From Ifrita kowaldi (lineage: Eukaryota > Chordata > Aves > Passeriformes > Cinclosomatidae), in NCBI GenBank assembly GCA_013398055.1, contig VZRS01005616.1:1-64000 (forward strand): a stretch of 64,000 nucleotides of DNA, given 5' to 3'. Within the stretch, counting starts at the first letter, position 1; every line of letters begins with the position of its first letter. Shown piece by piece: positions 52,257 to 63,186 of this stretch. Position numbers and translations under genes: made by a program. Under the pieces are notes generated by a model. The model made no database searches. It had not been told where the DNA came from and worked only from the letters and a program-made list of their open reading frames with translations.

Positions 52257-53088
52257 GCCACAGCAATTTCTACACCCAAAGGAAGCTGCATAAGGGAGTC
52301 AGTCATGGATAACTTGCTTATCATTTACTGATTGAAAGGCAGATGTGGAGAACATAAACATATTTGATAGTTAATAATTTAAAGCCAAGGAGAAGACAAC
52401 GGAAGAGGAATGACATCCCTTATTTCTCCCTATTAATGCTCTTTATAGATGCCTCTTTGAGAGGATATCAATATCCATCAGCACACAGAGCTCAGAGCTG
52501 GGCACACACCATCTAGTTTTAAGGGTAAAAAAAGGATTATTGCTTTTACACTGAGAGCACAAAATGGTAGAATCAGCAGGAGGTGATTAGTGCCAAAAAG
52601 AAATGGGTTCTATACGGCAAATTAGCACGGAAAGCGATTTAAAAGATAGAGTTAAATCAGAGACAACGGTGCAGGTTCATAAAACTCCCAGTCCTACCCT
52701 TGTAAAATCAAAGATAAATCTCTAAAAGCACTAAATCCCACGTAATCACTGAAAATTCCTATTGTCTTAAAAGGGAGCTGGATTAGGCCTCTAATTCAGT
52801 TCTGTAAAGTCTGTTTGGTCCAGATGAACAACTGAGAGATGGACAATGTCCAAGGAATAATTCTATGACATGGTCTTAACATCCTCCACTACAACTTCCC
52901 AACACAACCGCTCCCACTCTTACCCTCCAAACACTGGAGTAAAGCTATTTTTGCCCATTACTGCTAAATGCATTTTGCCTTTGCCTAGGCAAAAAAGCAG
53001 TATCACATCTAATCTCACAAGTTCCCAGTGAGCCAAACACAAGATACTGTCCCTTGAATTCTTCCTGAGACCAACAAAGGCTTTCCAT

Positions 53089-53096
53089 TATTTACA
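53089..53096 (-). promoter_or_regulatory. Pumilio-type element in the proximal 3' UTR
   Basis: The plus strand reads tatttaca, giving TGTAAATA on the minus strand, the known PUM1/PUM2 core. It lies about 1.1 kb past the KCNK9 stop. Presence of the motif alone does not show binding. Confidence 0.35.
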
Positions 53097-53259
53097 AATC
53101 AAAAGCATTTAGAGACAATCATCTTTATTTTTTTATTTAAAACAAGGAATGCCCTGTCACTATAATATAAGAAAAAATATACATCCTCCTATTTATACCC
53201 ATCTTAACCAAGCATTCCAAAAAATATAATTCCTATTCATGCAGGTAATTGCTGCACAA

Positions 53260-53298
<39 letters not shown>

Positions 53299-53300
53299 TT
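53260..53300. repeat. (AAT)n microsatellite
   Basis: About 13 perfect AAT units, followed by an AAAAT-rich tail to about 53330. It probably varies in length between individuals. Confidence 0.95.
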
Positions 53301-53826
53301 ATCAATAAAATAAAATAAAAATAACAAAATACACTCTCTTGTTCCAACAATTCTCCCAATTCATCTTAGAAATTCTGCTTGCAAATTGTTAGAACAGTTG
53401 AAAATTATAAAATTAAATATAGTTAAATTAATATGATTATTTGCTTTTGATTATTAATTCCATTGCTAGTTTTTCTTGTGTTTTTATTATGCATACCAGT
53501 TTTACAAAGTGCATGCTTTTTTTTTTTTAAATTTTGAACTGGCAAGCTAAAACGATCCATCTTCTCCTGCCTTTTTTTTAATGTTAATACAATCTAAAAT
53601 CTAGCATTAAAAAATTTACCATGATACACCTGGTATATTGACTGCTTATGGCGCATGCTTGCCTTGGCAAAAAAAAACCCAAAACAAATCGGCTCCCCTC
53701 CCACCCTCCCCGTTTCCTTTCGGAAGCAATCTAAAAAAGCAGGCTGGAACACAATTGCTTCAAGGGCAAAAGAAAAAATAATACCTGATGCTTTGATTTT
53801 TGTCACATGGCACTGGTTGTGGAATT

Positions 53827-53885
53827 GCACGCACACAAACACGCACACGCACCCGGCACTCACACAGGCACACGCACACACACTA
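53827..53885. repeat. CA/CG-rich microsatellite
   Basis: Imperfect 'cacgcacacaaacacgcaca' type repeat about 320 bp beyond the KCNK9 stop codon. Open frames here are artefacts of the repeat. Confidence 0.88.
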
Positions 53886-54201
53886 CAACCTGCTCGTGAG
53901 GAAAAGGTTTGTTAGGTCAGGAGTGCCAGTGGCACATGAAGGCTCCCAGCTGTGTGTGCAACTTTGGATTTGGTACCCACTTCACGTCACCTTGAATCCT
54001 CTGACATCCACCAAGGGGGTAATGTAAGGCATACTTTGCTGGAACAGTAATAATCCATGCTTCATGCTCAAGAGCTGAGTCTCAGAGGAGGACTGGCTTG
54101 CTCTACTCCCTTTGGCCTCGCTCCGTCTCACTCGAGGAACAAAAAACCCGAAACAACAAAGAACTGGGAAAAACAAGGAAAGCAAAATAAGACAAATCCC
54201 T

Positions 54202-55043
54202 TTAAATGGACTTTCGCCGTTTCATCAGCCTGTGGTTATCTGTAAAGCTGTGCAACCCAGGTGAGATGGAGCTGACAGGAGATGGGAAAAGGCTGTTTTT
54301 TAATGTGCTTGGCGAGATCTCCTCTATCTTGTAAGAGATGGAGTGAAAGTACTGGGGGTTCAGCTTCGAGCTGAACGAATTTTGGTGGGACACCACCCGG
54401 CTGGTGTACTCGTGGGACCTGTAACACATGCAGGAACAAACTGACTGAAGGTCTGTTACTTCGGCCTTGTACCGTGGCCGACCATGCTGGGAGTCCTCTT
54501 GGATGTGGATAATCATGCTGTTGCGGTTCCCTGCCAGGGACGCCCGTTCCTCGGCATCCCGCCTCTCGTCCTCACTGTTCATGGTCAAGAACCTGAGAAC
54601 AACCAGATTTAGAAATGCCCCAATGACTGTCAACCCCACTAGAATGTACATAAAGCTAAAAGCCACGTAGAGAGGCTTCTTTTGAAGGGCCCCTTTGGTC
54701 TGCAGGGCCACATAGTCTCCAAACCCTATCGTAGTCAATGTTATAAAGCAGTAATAGTAAGCATGGAAAAAGCTCCATTCCTCGTACTGGGAAAAGGCTG
54801 CTGCTCCAATGCAGAGTGTCCCCATGCAGGAGAAGAAACCCACAGTGACCATGTTTTCCATGGAGACCTCGGTGCTCCTCATGCCACAGCACTTTTTGAT
54901 GCGTTTCAAGAGGTACTTGACGAAGGTGTTCATGCGCTCGCCCAGGCTCTGGAACATGACGAGTGTCAGTGGGATCCCCAGGACCGCGTAGAACATGCAA
55001 AAGGCCTTCCCCGCGTCCGTCCCTGGGGCAGCATGTCCGTAAC
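54202..55043 (-). CDS. KCNK9: KCNK9 (TASK-3 two-pore K+ channel), terminal coding exon
   Basis: Encodes residues 95-374 of the acid-sensitive background K+ channel TASK-3, a dimeric plasma-membrane protein that sets resting potential in neurons. Gly95 is split by the intron: the exon begins with GT after a splice AG and continues Tyr-Gly-His, completing the first selectivity filter and the pH-sensing His98. Transmembrane helix M2 follows (109-127), then the M2-M3 loop, M3 (about 158-178), the second pore with TTIGFGDY (198-205) and M4 (219-243). The VLRFLT gate and anaesthetic-response segment is at 243-248. Gly236, mutated in human Birk-Barel syndrome, is intact. The cytosolic tail keeps the Arg-Pro-Arg-Tyr-Lys and SISYKIEEISPSTLK blocks and ends MKRRKSI, a 14-3-3/COPI trafficking motif (human ends KSV). 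The calculated length of 374 equals the human protein. Upstream in-frame codons to 55122 are intron. Position 181 is Tyr where human has Cys. Confidence 0.98.
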
Positions 55044-55080
55044 CTGGGAAGGGGGAGGGAAACACAGGACAGTCAGCAGG
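55044..55080 (-). promoter_or_regulatory. KCNK9: Splice acceptor of the KCNK9 terminal exon
   Basis: On the minus strand the intron ends 'tttccctcccccttcccag', a strong pyrimidine tract and AG. A branch-point-like CTGAC has its A at 55074, about 31 nt upstream. The junction is phase 1 and splits the first Gly codon of the pore-1 filter, the position shared across the K2P family. This sets the exon start better than any ATG. Confidence 0.92.
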
Positions 55081-56695
55081 GCAGGTGATGGCCACGGTTC
55101 CCCTGTCATGCAAGCCATGCAAATGGCTCTGACGCCACAGCCAGATCTACAGCTGCAGGGACACTGCAGTCACACCATCTTCCCGTATCTCCTCACCCAC
55201 GCCCCTGTGTCTGAAGTAGGTAAGGCAAAGAACAGCAAAGCTGTTCACACAGGAATGGGGAAGATGAAAGAATGGGCAGCCCATTCTACCTCAAACAATG
55301 CTGAGTCTCCTAAACAAGATTGTATCACATTAATTAACTGAAGAAATTTCATGTCTGTCCAGTGTCACATGCAACAGTGGAAACTTTGGAAATAGACAGA
55401 CTCTCCCACAGTGTTTCTGACAGTAGCTGGTGTTGCCCTGTCCCAAAACCAGAGTATAGTGATGGCATCCAAATTTTGTGTCTGCTGACAGCAAGAAGTT
55501 AACAACATCCAGATCCACCACCCAAAGAAATTCCTTTTCAAACTCTTCCATACTGAATAAGCCTTTCCGCTAGACAATTTATGAAAGTCACTCATTACTG
55601 GAACATCATATTAATTTAGGGGTTTAATGCCTGTTCTATCTTTATTCACTGGAAGAATAAACAACTTACCAGCTTGTGCCATAGTTTTACAGTTTTGACA
55701 GTTAGCATGGCAAAGGCAATTTCATCAGGATGTTAAACTAATCCAGGACAGAGGATGGACGACGTTTCACAGCACAGTTTTCAGATGGTAAAATCATGGC
55801 TAAGCCTTTATTCTAAATCAAACCATAAGCAGGGGGCTGTTTTGATATTACAATTACACCTTTTCACATTACATTGCTTTAAATATCTACATTTCTTACA
55901 GCTGATATTTTAAGGGATTGTATCAAAGTCTCCAAAATGGGATGGCTGGTACCTGCTTGGCCATGGTGTGCATTCAACATGTGGGTGCCACAATCTAGAG
56001 TCCCTTTAAAGTCAGTGAGTAGAAATATGTACCTCACAAGGGCAGTTCCTGTTGTGTACACAGAGACGTCCAAAACAGGTCAGTGAGTTATTCTCAAGAG
56101 ACAACTATTTCTCTACAACTATTATAATAGAAATATTGGGACAGAACTCAGTTCAAGACTAATATACCTACATTTATGTATTTGCATGTGTTCTATGTGT
56201 CCAAACTCCCATTATAGTCAACAAAGAGCCTATGAAAACAGGCAGTAGTGAGTTATTTAACTGACCATCCCAAGTCTGGCAAGATGAAATTACAATTCTG
56301 AGTGTTCATTGATCATGTTCATTAGGCCCCCATTAGACTGACTAGACATCTGTTGACCGCAGAAGAATTTAGACACCCACAGAGTTGGCAGACAACTACC
56401 TGTAAACAGTCAAATGAGGATATCCTAATCATGATAGATAGTCACCTTGAGTGACTGTCTCCAGTGTAGGTGCCTGCACTGTAGATATTGAGGGTTTAAA
56501 TCAGTTTTCCAGGAAGAGTCATCTAGCTTCATGCAAGAACCCCTGATATATCAGGATACCGTAGACAGCTGGAAGATAAAACACAGGGCGTTCAGCAGAC
56601 CCACACTCTTACAAATCTGAAGCTGGAGGACAGACCTGACCTGAGATATCACTGAGGCAGGACCACTGAGGAGCCCTGCCCACCACCTTTAGACT

Positions 56696-57115
56696 CAGGT
56701 CATGGACCTGCTGCTCTGAATTTGTCTAATCCTTGTTTGAAACTGTTGACACTGCACACCTCCTCAATCTCCTGTGAAAACAAATTCCAGAAGTTCACTA
56801 TCTGCTATTTAAAAAGGCACATTTTAATTTCAAGGATATCTCCTTGTTTCAGCTAGAACACCATAGCTACAGTGTTGAAGTTCTAAATCTTCCTTATCTA
56901 CCACCTTCATGGCTTCAGCTAAACTCATCTTTATTTCTGCTCTCTATTTTTTCCTGTCTAAACTGAAGCCACAGCCTTTTCACTCATTTAGCAGAAGTCA
57001 CATTTCCTTGATCATTTCCATGTCCTTCTCTGGACCTTCTGTAGCTCTGCCACACCACTTTTGAGATGCAGAAACCAGAACTCTGCCTTCCCCTCAGGAT
57101 GGGGGTGCACCTGAG
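56696..57115 (-). mobile_element. Ancient CR1-like LINE fragment
   Basis: Plus-strand blocks such as 'gaatttgtctaatccttgtt', 'aaattccagaagttcac', 'ccatgtccttctctggacct' and 'gagatgcagaaaccagaact' follow the order of old amniote CR1/L3-like 3' regions in reverse complement, heavily diverged. This copy is clearly older than the CR1s with 'agaatcatag' tails. Confidence 0.62.
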
Positions 57116-59734
57116 AATCTGCACTCTTACTAGAACTAAAACATGAACACCAAGCAACCTTTAAAATGTAAAGCAAGAGTGGACAAGGAAAAGAAAACAA
57201 GAAAACCAGCAAGAATCCCCTTCAAAAAGCAACAGGTTTATTACCATGTCAGTGAGTAGTTGTTGACAGATGGGATGTAAAAACCACTTTATAAAAGAAG
57301 CACAAAACTCAAAACAGGAGGTTCTTTCCCAGGTTATAAAGGAAAGAGATTCACCTGTTGTATTGAGCCAGGTAGTCTGTTCATCATAAAAAGAAGTTTC
57401 CAAATTACCTGGAAAGGGAAGTGTTTTCACCAGATTGATGCTGGGTTAGTTCCACCTGACTGTCCCTCAATAAAGGCTATAATTGCCTCTCATTACTAAG
57501 ATCAGCTTTAGAACTACAGGGGTGTTAATTAAACCAGGGATGTCTTCCTATTTTATAGCTTTAGTTACAGATGATAAAGAGAAGGAAAGCTTCAGAAAAT
57601 GTGATTTTCCAGATGGTTGCAGAGATGGTAGTTGGTGGAAACAACTTTTACTTTGGGTTCTAAAAAAAAATATTTGGGGTGAGAAAAGGTTTCTTTGGAT
57701 CCCGCTATATCCTCATTAAAGATATCCCCAGATACAGTTTAGGGAGATCATAGAACATTAATATTATGTGCTTACATGCTATCTCACAATTGAATTTCTG
57801 AGATTTGCCACATTTGTAATTATATATCCTATAAGATAGGAATATAACCATATCCCTGTTTTACAGATAGGGAAGCAGAGACACCAGCAGGCTTTAATTT
57901 TTCCCCAGTTCACATAAGTAGATAGAATAGTCAGAAATTCTGACTTCTATCCTGCCCCAAGTCACACTCACATTCCACAATGTCAGATAAATATCTCTTA
58001 ACTGTATTTGCACCATGAATCTGGGGTAAAGAAAGCACTTTATTAATCAAGCTGGAATAAGAATTTTCAAATATTTCAATGTATAGGGGATCAGAGTCAC
58101 ATATTTATCCTATGCAACATGGCTTTAAGCAACACCTTAGTCATTGCCCTAAACATTCTGAAATAAGGGGTGTTGAGAGACCAAAGACAGACTTAACTCT
58201 CTATTACTTGAGCACTGCAGTTCTATCCAGCAATGTACAGAGTAATGCATGGAAAGCAAACTGCAGCAGTGCATGCTCTCTAAAATTCAGTATTTTTCAA
58301 ATCTGAAACAAACCACTGTCTTCTTAACATCAGAGACTGCCTCTGGGAAGAAGGGGAAGGTGAATAATCGCCCAAGGAAGAGGGGCACAAAGGATCATTA
58401 ATGCTGGGAAAAGGCACAGGTCCCAGAATCAGTCTCCAAGTAGCTGGGTTTTACTTGTATCAAGTAAAGGCAGAAGCAGAAGCAACTGCCTTGGCAGCAG
58501 ATTCCAGCTACCAAAATTCTTCCTGATTTCCTCTCTATGAATGTCACTGCCCTTTAGCAGAGTATAAAGAGACGACTTTGTGTCATCCATAAGAAACACA
58601 AGGCTTAAAGAGAAATAGAAAGGTCCATCATGACATCAGGACATCTCTCTCTTCTGTGCTGAAGAAGAAAGATCGAGCAGAAGACCTTAGTACTGGGTAC
58701 AGGAAATGCATCCCTTAACAAGCCACAGAGCTGAGATAACAGTGAGAAAGGTATAGATGGAGCCTTACGCTGGACCACACCGAAGTAAACACTGCCTACC
58801 CTACTCTGGTATAGTAACTGGTTTGCTGAGGTCCCACAATAGAGCAATGTGACCACAGCAGGCAGTTTTGCCTGATGTTTAATGAGATATCATTTGAATG
58901 ATCAAGGAAAGTCTAAATAACTCTCACCCTGACTGGAAGCAATGTCATTAGTACTCTCCCTCACTTTCATAACCCCTCCTCAGCTGCCTTAGGCTTTCAA
59001 GACAGAGCTCATCTGGGCTCAAGAAGGATAGCTTGGCACAAAGAATTGTCATGTTTCTCCAGTGTTGTCAGTGTTACTCCAGTTCTGGACTGTGGAGTAC
59101 CAATACACCACAAAATCCATCTCCTCCCAGTCATGGAACAGCTGGGCTACAGACACAGCAGAACTGCAGGAAGGTGTAGGTAAAGGAAGAAAAGAATCAC
59201 ACTGTAAGGGCTGGCACCAAATCAGTACTCTGTTGGGGTCTTCCCAGCCTTTTGTTTTTCTGGGCCTTGTCCATTCTCTGATGAAAAACTCTCAAAGACC
59301 ATGTTCACCCACATGTAATTCTAGAACCAAAAAGGAATTCTGTTTTCTTGTTTACCAGAGTGTAGCTATGAAGGTCTGAGGAAAACCCACTTAGAGCCTT
59401 CTTCAAAGCTTATTTTTCTTTGGTGCCTTTCAGATGAGACACAGAGAGAAACTACTCATTACCATCTCTCTGAGGTCCAGCTGGGGACAACCTCAGTATT
59501 TTTCTTTGGGTTGTGAAGAGACATTGTGCTGGGGTACCAGCCTACAACCAGAACATGCAGAGGAACTCTGATCACAGCTACCCTGAATCCAACAGTGACC
59601 ACAAGCAGATGGCTGAGGAAGAGCATAGGAATGCTATAATTATATGTGAGTTTCCCCCAAGACTTCACATATCCAGCTTCATTATTTGGTGCTCAGGGAT
59701 TTCCTAAGCCAGTTTTTGCTGGGCTTAGTAACAC

Positions 59735-59990
59735 ACAATGGGTTTCTCCTCCATGAGCTTGGGCATCATCCTTTCAACATGCCTGAACTTTCTGCAGCTG
59801 CAACATCCTGTGGCAAGAAGGTTCAGAGATCAACCATGTGTTCTCTAAAAAAATTGCCATTGCTCCTTTACTTCCCTTTCATTACTATCATCTGATGGTA
59901 ATATTATTTCCTTTTTGGAAGAGACTAAGAACAATCATTCCCAATTCCCCTTCTTTGTGCCACTCATGATTTTATAGACCTTTTATCAAC
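59735..59990 (-). mobile_element. Ancient CR1-like LINE fragment
   Basis: 'caacatcctgtggcaagaag', 'gatcaaccatgtgttctcta' and 'cactcatgattttatagacc' match the same class of ancient CR1-like 3' regions as the copy at 56.7 kb, in the same orientation. Confidence 0.62.
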
Positions 59991-60539
59991 AAAAATGCCA
60001 TGTTGTATTCAGGCCCCAAGCAAGTATCTCTGGCACTGTACAGCCTCATGTGGACAGAGCAGCTTGCTTAGATCTACACCAGTGATTTTGGCACCATGCT
60101 CAGCTGCAGGGTACAGACATGCCCCTAACATCTGCCTTCTCCTCCAATACAATTCCCCGGAAGAACACTTTGCTTCTGGGGCTGTCAGAGACCGAAATAG
60201 TTAATGTCTCCAAGATTGATATAAAGTTTTAAAGAAGCTGCAGCCACAGAAACCTCCTTGAAGAACTTGGACTGTAAGTCGATCTGCTGATTAGATAAAC
60301 CCATTGCTCAGTCACCTCAGGCTAAGGGAAAGGCATGCATCCACAATAGGCNGGGCAAAAAGGGTCTTAACAAAATTCATGCCATTGCAATGATACAGAC
60401 TACCCGGAAGAAGTAAATCCAATAAGAAAAAGAAAACATTATGGGAAAAAAACTTAAATATATTCAGTGTGTCGCATCTACATGGTAGCCACTTCCAGCA
60501 CTGCAAGGTGGTATCTACTCTAGCAAACCAAACTGAGCT

Positions 60540-60772
60540 CAAGTTCTGCCAGAAGAGGTTTAGGTTAGATATTAGGGAAAAAATTTTCATGAAAAGGAAT
60601 GTAAAGCATTGGAACAGATTGCCCAGGGAAGCAGTGGAGTGTTCAAAAAACATATGAATGTGGCACTTGAGGACATGGTTTAATGGTGAACACAGTGTTG
60701 GTGCTGGGTTGACCACTGGACTTGATGATCTTAAGCGTCGTTTTCCAACCTTAAGGATTCTGTGATTCTGAG
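60540..60772 (+). mobile_element. CR1 LINE 3' fragment
   Basis: 'gaggtttaggttagatatta', 'aacagattgcccagggaagc', 'tggacttgatgatcttaagc' and the tail 'ggattctgtgattctg' define a plus-strand CR1 3' end, antisense to KCNK9 transcription. Confidence 0.9.
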
Positions 60773-62936
60773 GATGAATTCCACCCTCAGCCCATGATGT
60801 CCACGCTCTATCACCAGCCCAGCCCATTATGGCTTCATCCTGGAATAACCAGCACTGTCCTAGGCAAAGTCCATGCCTGGTCCACACATGGAGGTTAACA
60901 CTGGCCAGGGACCACTGCAACTAAGCACCTCCTGGGGCAGTACTTGTGTTTATCTATTACTGACATTCCATGTGTCATCTCTGTTGGCCTCTGTGTCCTA
61001 CAAAACACAGGTCCTGCTTCACTTAATATCACAGATAGAGCCTGCATGGGTTTTCTGAGTGTTTTTCTACACTGGGCTCTGTGAGAGACTGAGAGAGGTT
61101 TGTCTCTAGATGTGCATTGGTACCAGGCCAAGTACATGGCCAGTGTTAAAAAATAAAAACTGTGACAGTGGTGAGTTTGTTATAGGTCGTGCTCAGGCCA
61201 GAGTGTATCTGCAGAGCAGCTAAGCCTCATTTGCATTCACATTTAGTGTGCAACAAGTCTTAGATGTCTTGAATCTCAAAGCAATGCTCTACATTATTCA
61301 TGAGGGATGCTTTATTTCTCTTAGGAGGAGGTTTCTCCCCTCATTCATGGACACATCATTCATCCCCCTGATGGGCATTTGGGCCAGGCTGTCTCTGACA
61401 ACAGTCTCCGGACAGGAATTAACTTCTCCATCTGTGTGACTCAAACCCTTCTTACTCGTGCTGGCAGCAGCCCAGGCCAGGAGATAATGAAGAGGGGATA
61501 GTGGCACCTGTTCTTCAGATGGGAAAGCATAATTCAGATTAAAACATCTTCCTGATGTCACACACTTCACTTCAGAGGTTCATCTACGTCAGAGAAACTG
61601 CCACAAGGATCAGGCTGTCTCTCCGCTGGATTTGCCGCTCGTGTTTCAGCTTTCGGCAGGGAGAAGAAACAACGTGGCCTTTGTGGTGCACATGAAAGAG
61701 ATTTTCAGGAGGGATCAGGGAGATATTTCATCTAACTAACTGGTAGTAACTCATTTACCAAGACAAAGACTTTCTCCTGTAAGGTAATCAAGAGCTTCTA
61801 TTACCTGGATGAAAGCTGCTGTGTAACTACACCACGCTCCTGGAACATGGGCCCTGCTGACTGCTCCCTCTTCTCTCTCACACGTATCTGGCCTCTCCCT
61901 GAATCTTGCTGCCTTTCTTCTCAAACATCTCCAAGACCTCTTTTTTCTTTTATTCCCTTGTTAGCTGATCTCGCTGTAGACTTCAGCTCAACAATCTCTC
62001 TTAGTTTTGCACGTCCCCTTCCATCCTCAAAGACATCCTCCCCTTCCATGCTCAAAAGACAGTCTCTGATGTCAGGACAAAGCATGGCACATGTCTCCCT
62101 AAGGAACACACAGCAATACGTGATAATATCATCTCTTTTTGTGACGACAGGGAGAGGAAAAGGAATCTGACTTGCCCAGATGCAACTTCAAATCCTAAAT
62201 CCCCCAACAAGCTCAGCACGGCCTCTCATCCTGGCTCATCCCTGGTCTGTTACAACTGCTTCCATGTCCTGGCTGCAGAAATAATGTCATACCACCTTGA
62301 AAATTGCATTAACTGCTTTGTTTTATATCAAACCTGCAGATGATCTCCTATTTTGGGTGGCAGGGATGCAACAGGCTTCCATGGATTTTTTCTCCCCACC
62401 ACAAGCACAGACTTCTTTTCCTCTTGATCTTGAAATCAAACTTCCCGGATGCTCAGGGAAAACAGCTTCAAAAGCAGCTGTGATGGGAGAGGCAGCCACA
62501 GGCAACACGCAGCAAGGAAATGAGGAGGAGAAGGAAGAAGTGGTTTCTCCCTGTGATCCCTGTGATCTGCTGAGCAGCAGGTGAAGACACAGCCAAAGCC
62601 AGTCTTGCAGGTGGAAGGCCACCCATGTACATTGTGAGTCAGGACAGACAAGTGTTTGTCCTCAGGAATTGTCTCTGCAGCAGTGGCTCCTGTAAGCTCA
62701 CCAGGGATGCTGAATCTACTGCTTGTCAGCACATCCAGCAGCAGACCTGAAGGACTCATCCAAAACTGATGAAACTGATAACTACTGCTGCCACTCATTC
62801 CTCTGCCACATTTCCTCACTCCCTCTACTATTCTGGTCTGCAGCCATCCCACATTATCTCCTTCCTTATGGAACCTGAACCTTCCACTCTGGAGCATTAC
62901 TGATAGCAATTTCTTCCCAGAGCTTCTCTTCCAGCC

Positions 62937-63186
62937 ACACCAAGTTGCAGTAAATACCGGCCTGGTGAATGTTCTACATCACCCAAACTGCCTGTCAGCA
63001 TCAATTCCCACACCAAGTTGCAGTAAATACTGGCCTGGTGAATGCTCTACATCACCCACAGCCTGGTGAATGCTCTACATCACCCAAACTGCGTGTCAGC
63101 ATCAATTCCCACACCAAGTTGCAGTAAATACTGGCCTGGTGAATGCCCTACATCACCCAAACTGCCTGTCAGCATCAATTCCCACC
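62937..63186. repeat. Minisatellite, 73-bp unit, three copies
   Basis: A 73-bp unit (accaagttgcagtaaatact ... atcaattcccac) is repeated three times, with starts near 62938, 63011 and 63112. The middle unit carries an extra 28-bp internal duplication of 'gcctggtgaatgctctacat' plus flank, making it 101 bp. Copies differ at only a few bases, so the array is young or homogenised. It lies in KCNK9 intron 1. The frame at 63070-63432 runs through it by chance. Confidence 0.93.

Larger units (their letters stand above)
44020..54201 (-). other. KCNK9: Putative long 3' UTR of KCNK9 and flanking DNA
   Basis: This interval begins at the KCNK9 stop codon and shows no exon, CR1, SINE or LTR that I can recognise. 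Read on the minus strand, the far end at 44.4-44.7 kb looks like the end of a vertebrate 3' UTR: 'tgtacaatatgtaatttatg', a Pumilio-like TGTATATA, an ATTAAA at 44501-44506 and an AATAAA at 44044-44049. Nearer the stop there are other AATAAA candidates at 53483-53488 and near 53126-53137, so shorter forms are possible. The length of about 10 kb is an inference from one strand's signals. Part or all of it could instead be separate regulatory DNA or a non-coding RNA. It contains an assembly gap. Confidence 0.35.

Noticed and set aside
55044..55122. Upstream in-frame codons and an ATG before the KCNK9 exon
   Set aside because: A strong splice acceptor at 55044 and family alignment show that these 26 codons are intron sequence.
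54682..55341. 219-codon frame on the plus strand, antisense to KCNK9
   Set aside because: It is the shadow of the conserved KCNK9 exon and runs on into intron. No domain or splice context of its own.
62436..62909. 157-codon frame on the minus strand in the KCNK9 intron
   Set aside because: It is in the same direction as the gene, but has no domain, and there is no reason to expect an extra KCNK9 exon here.
62937..63186. Repeat array as a possible CRISPR
   Set aside because: Units are contiguous 73-bp tandem copies without unique spacers, in a vertebrate intron.
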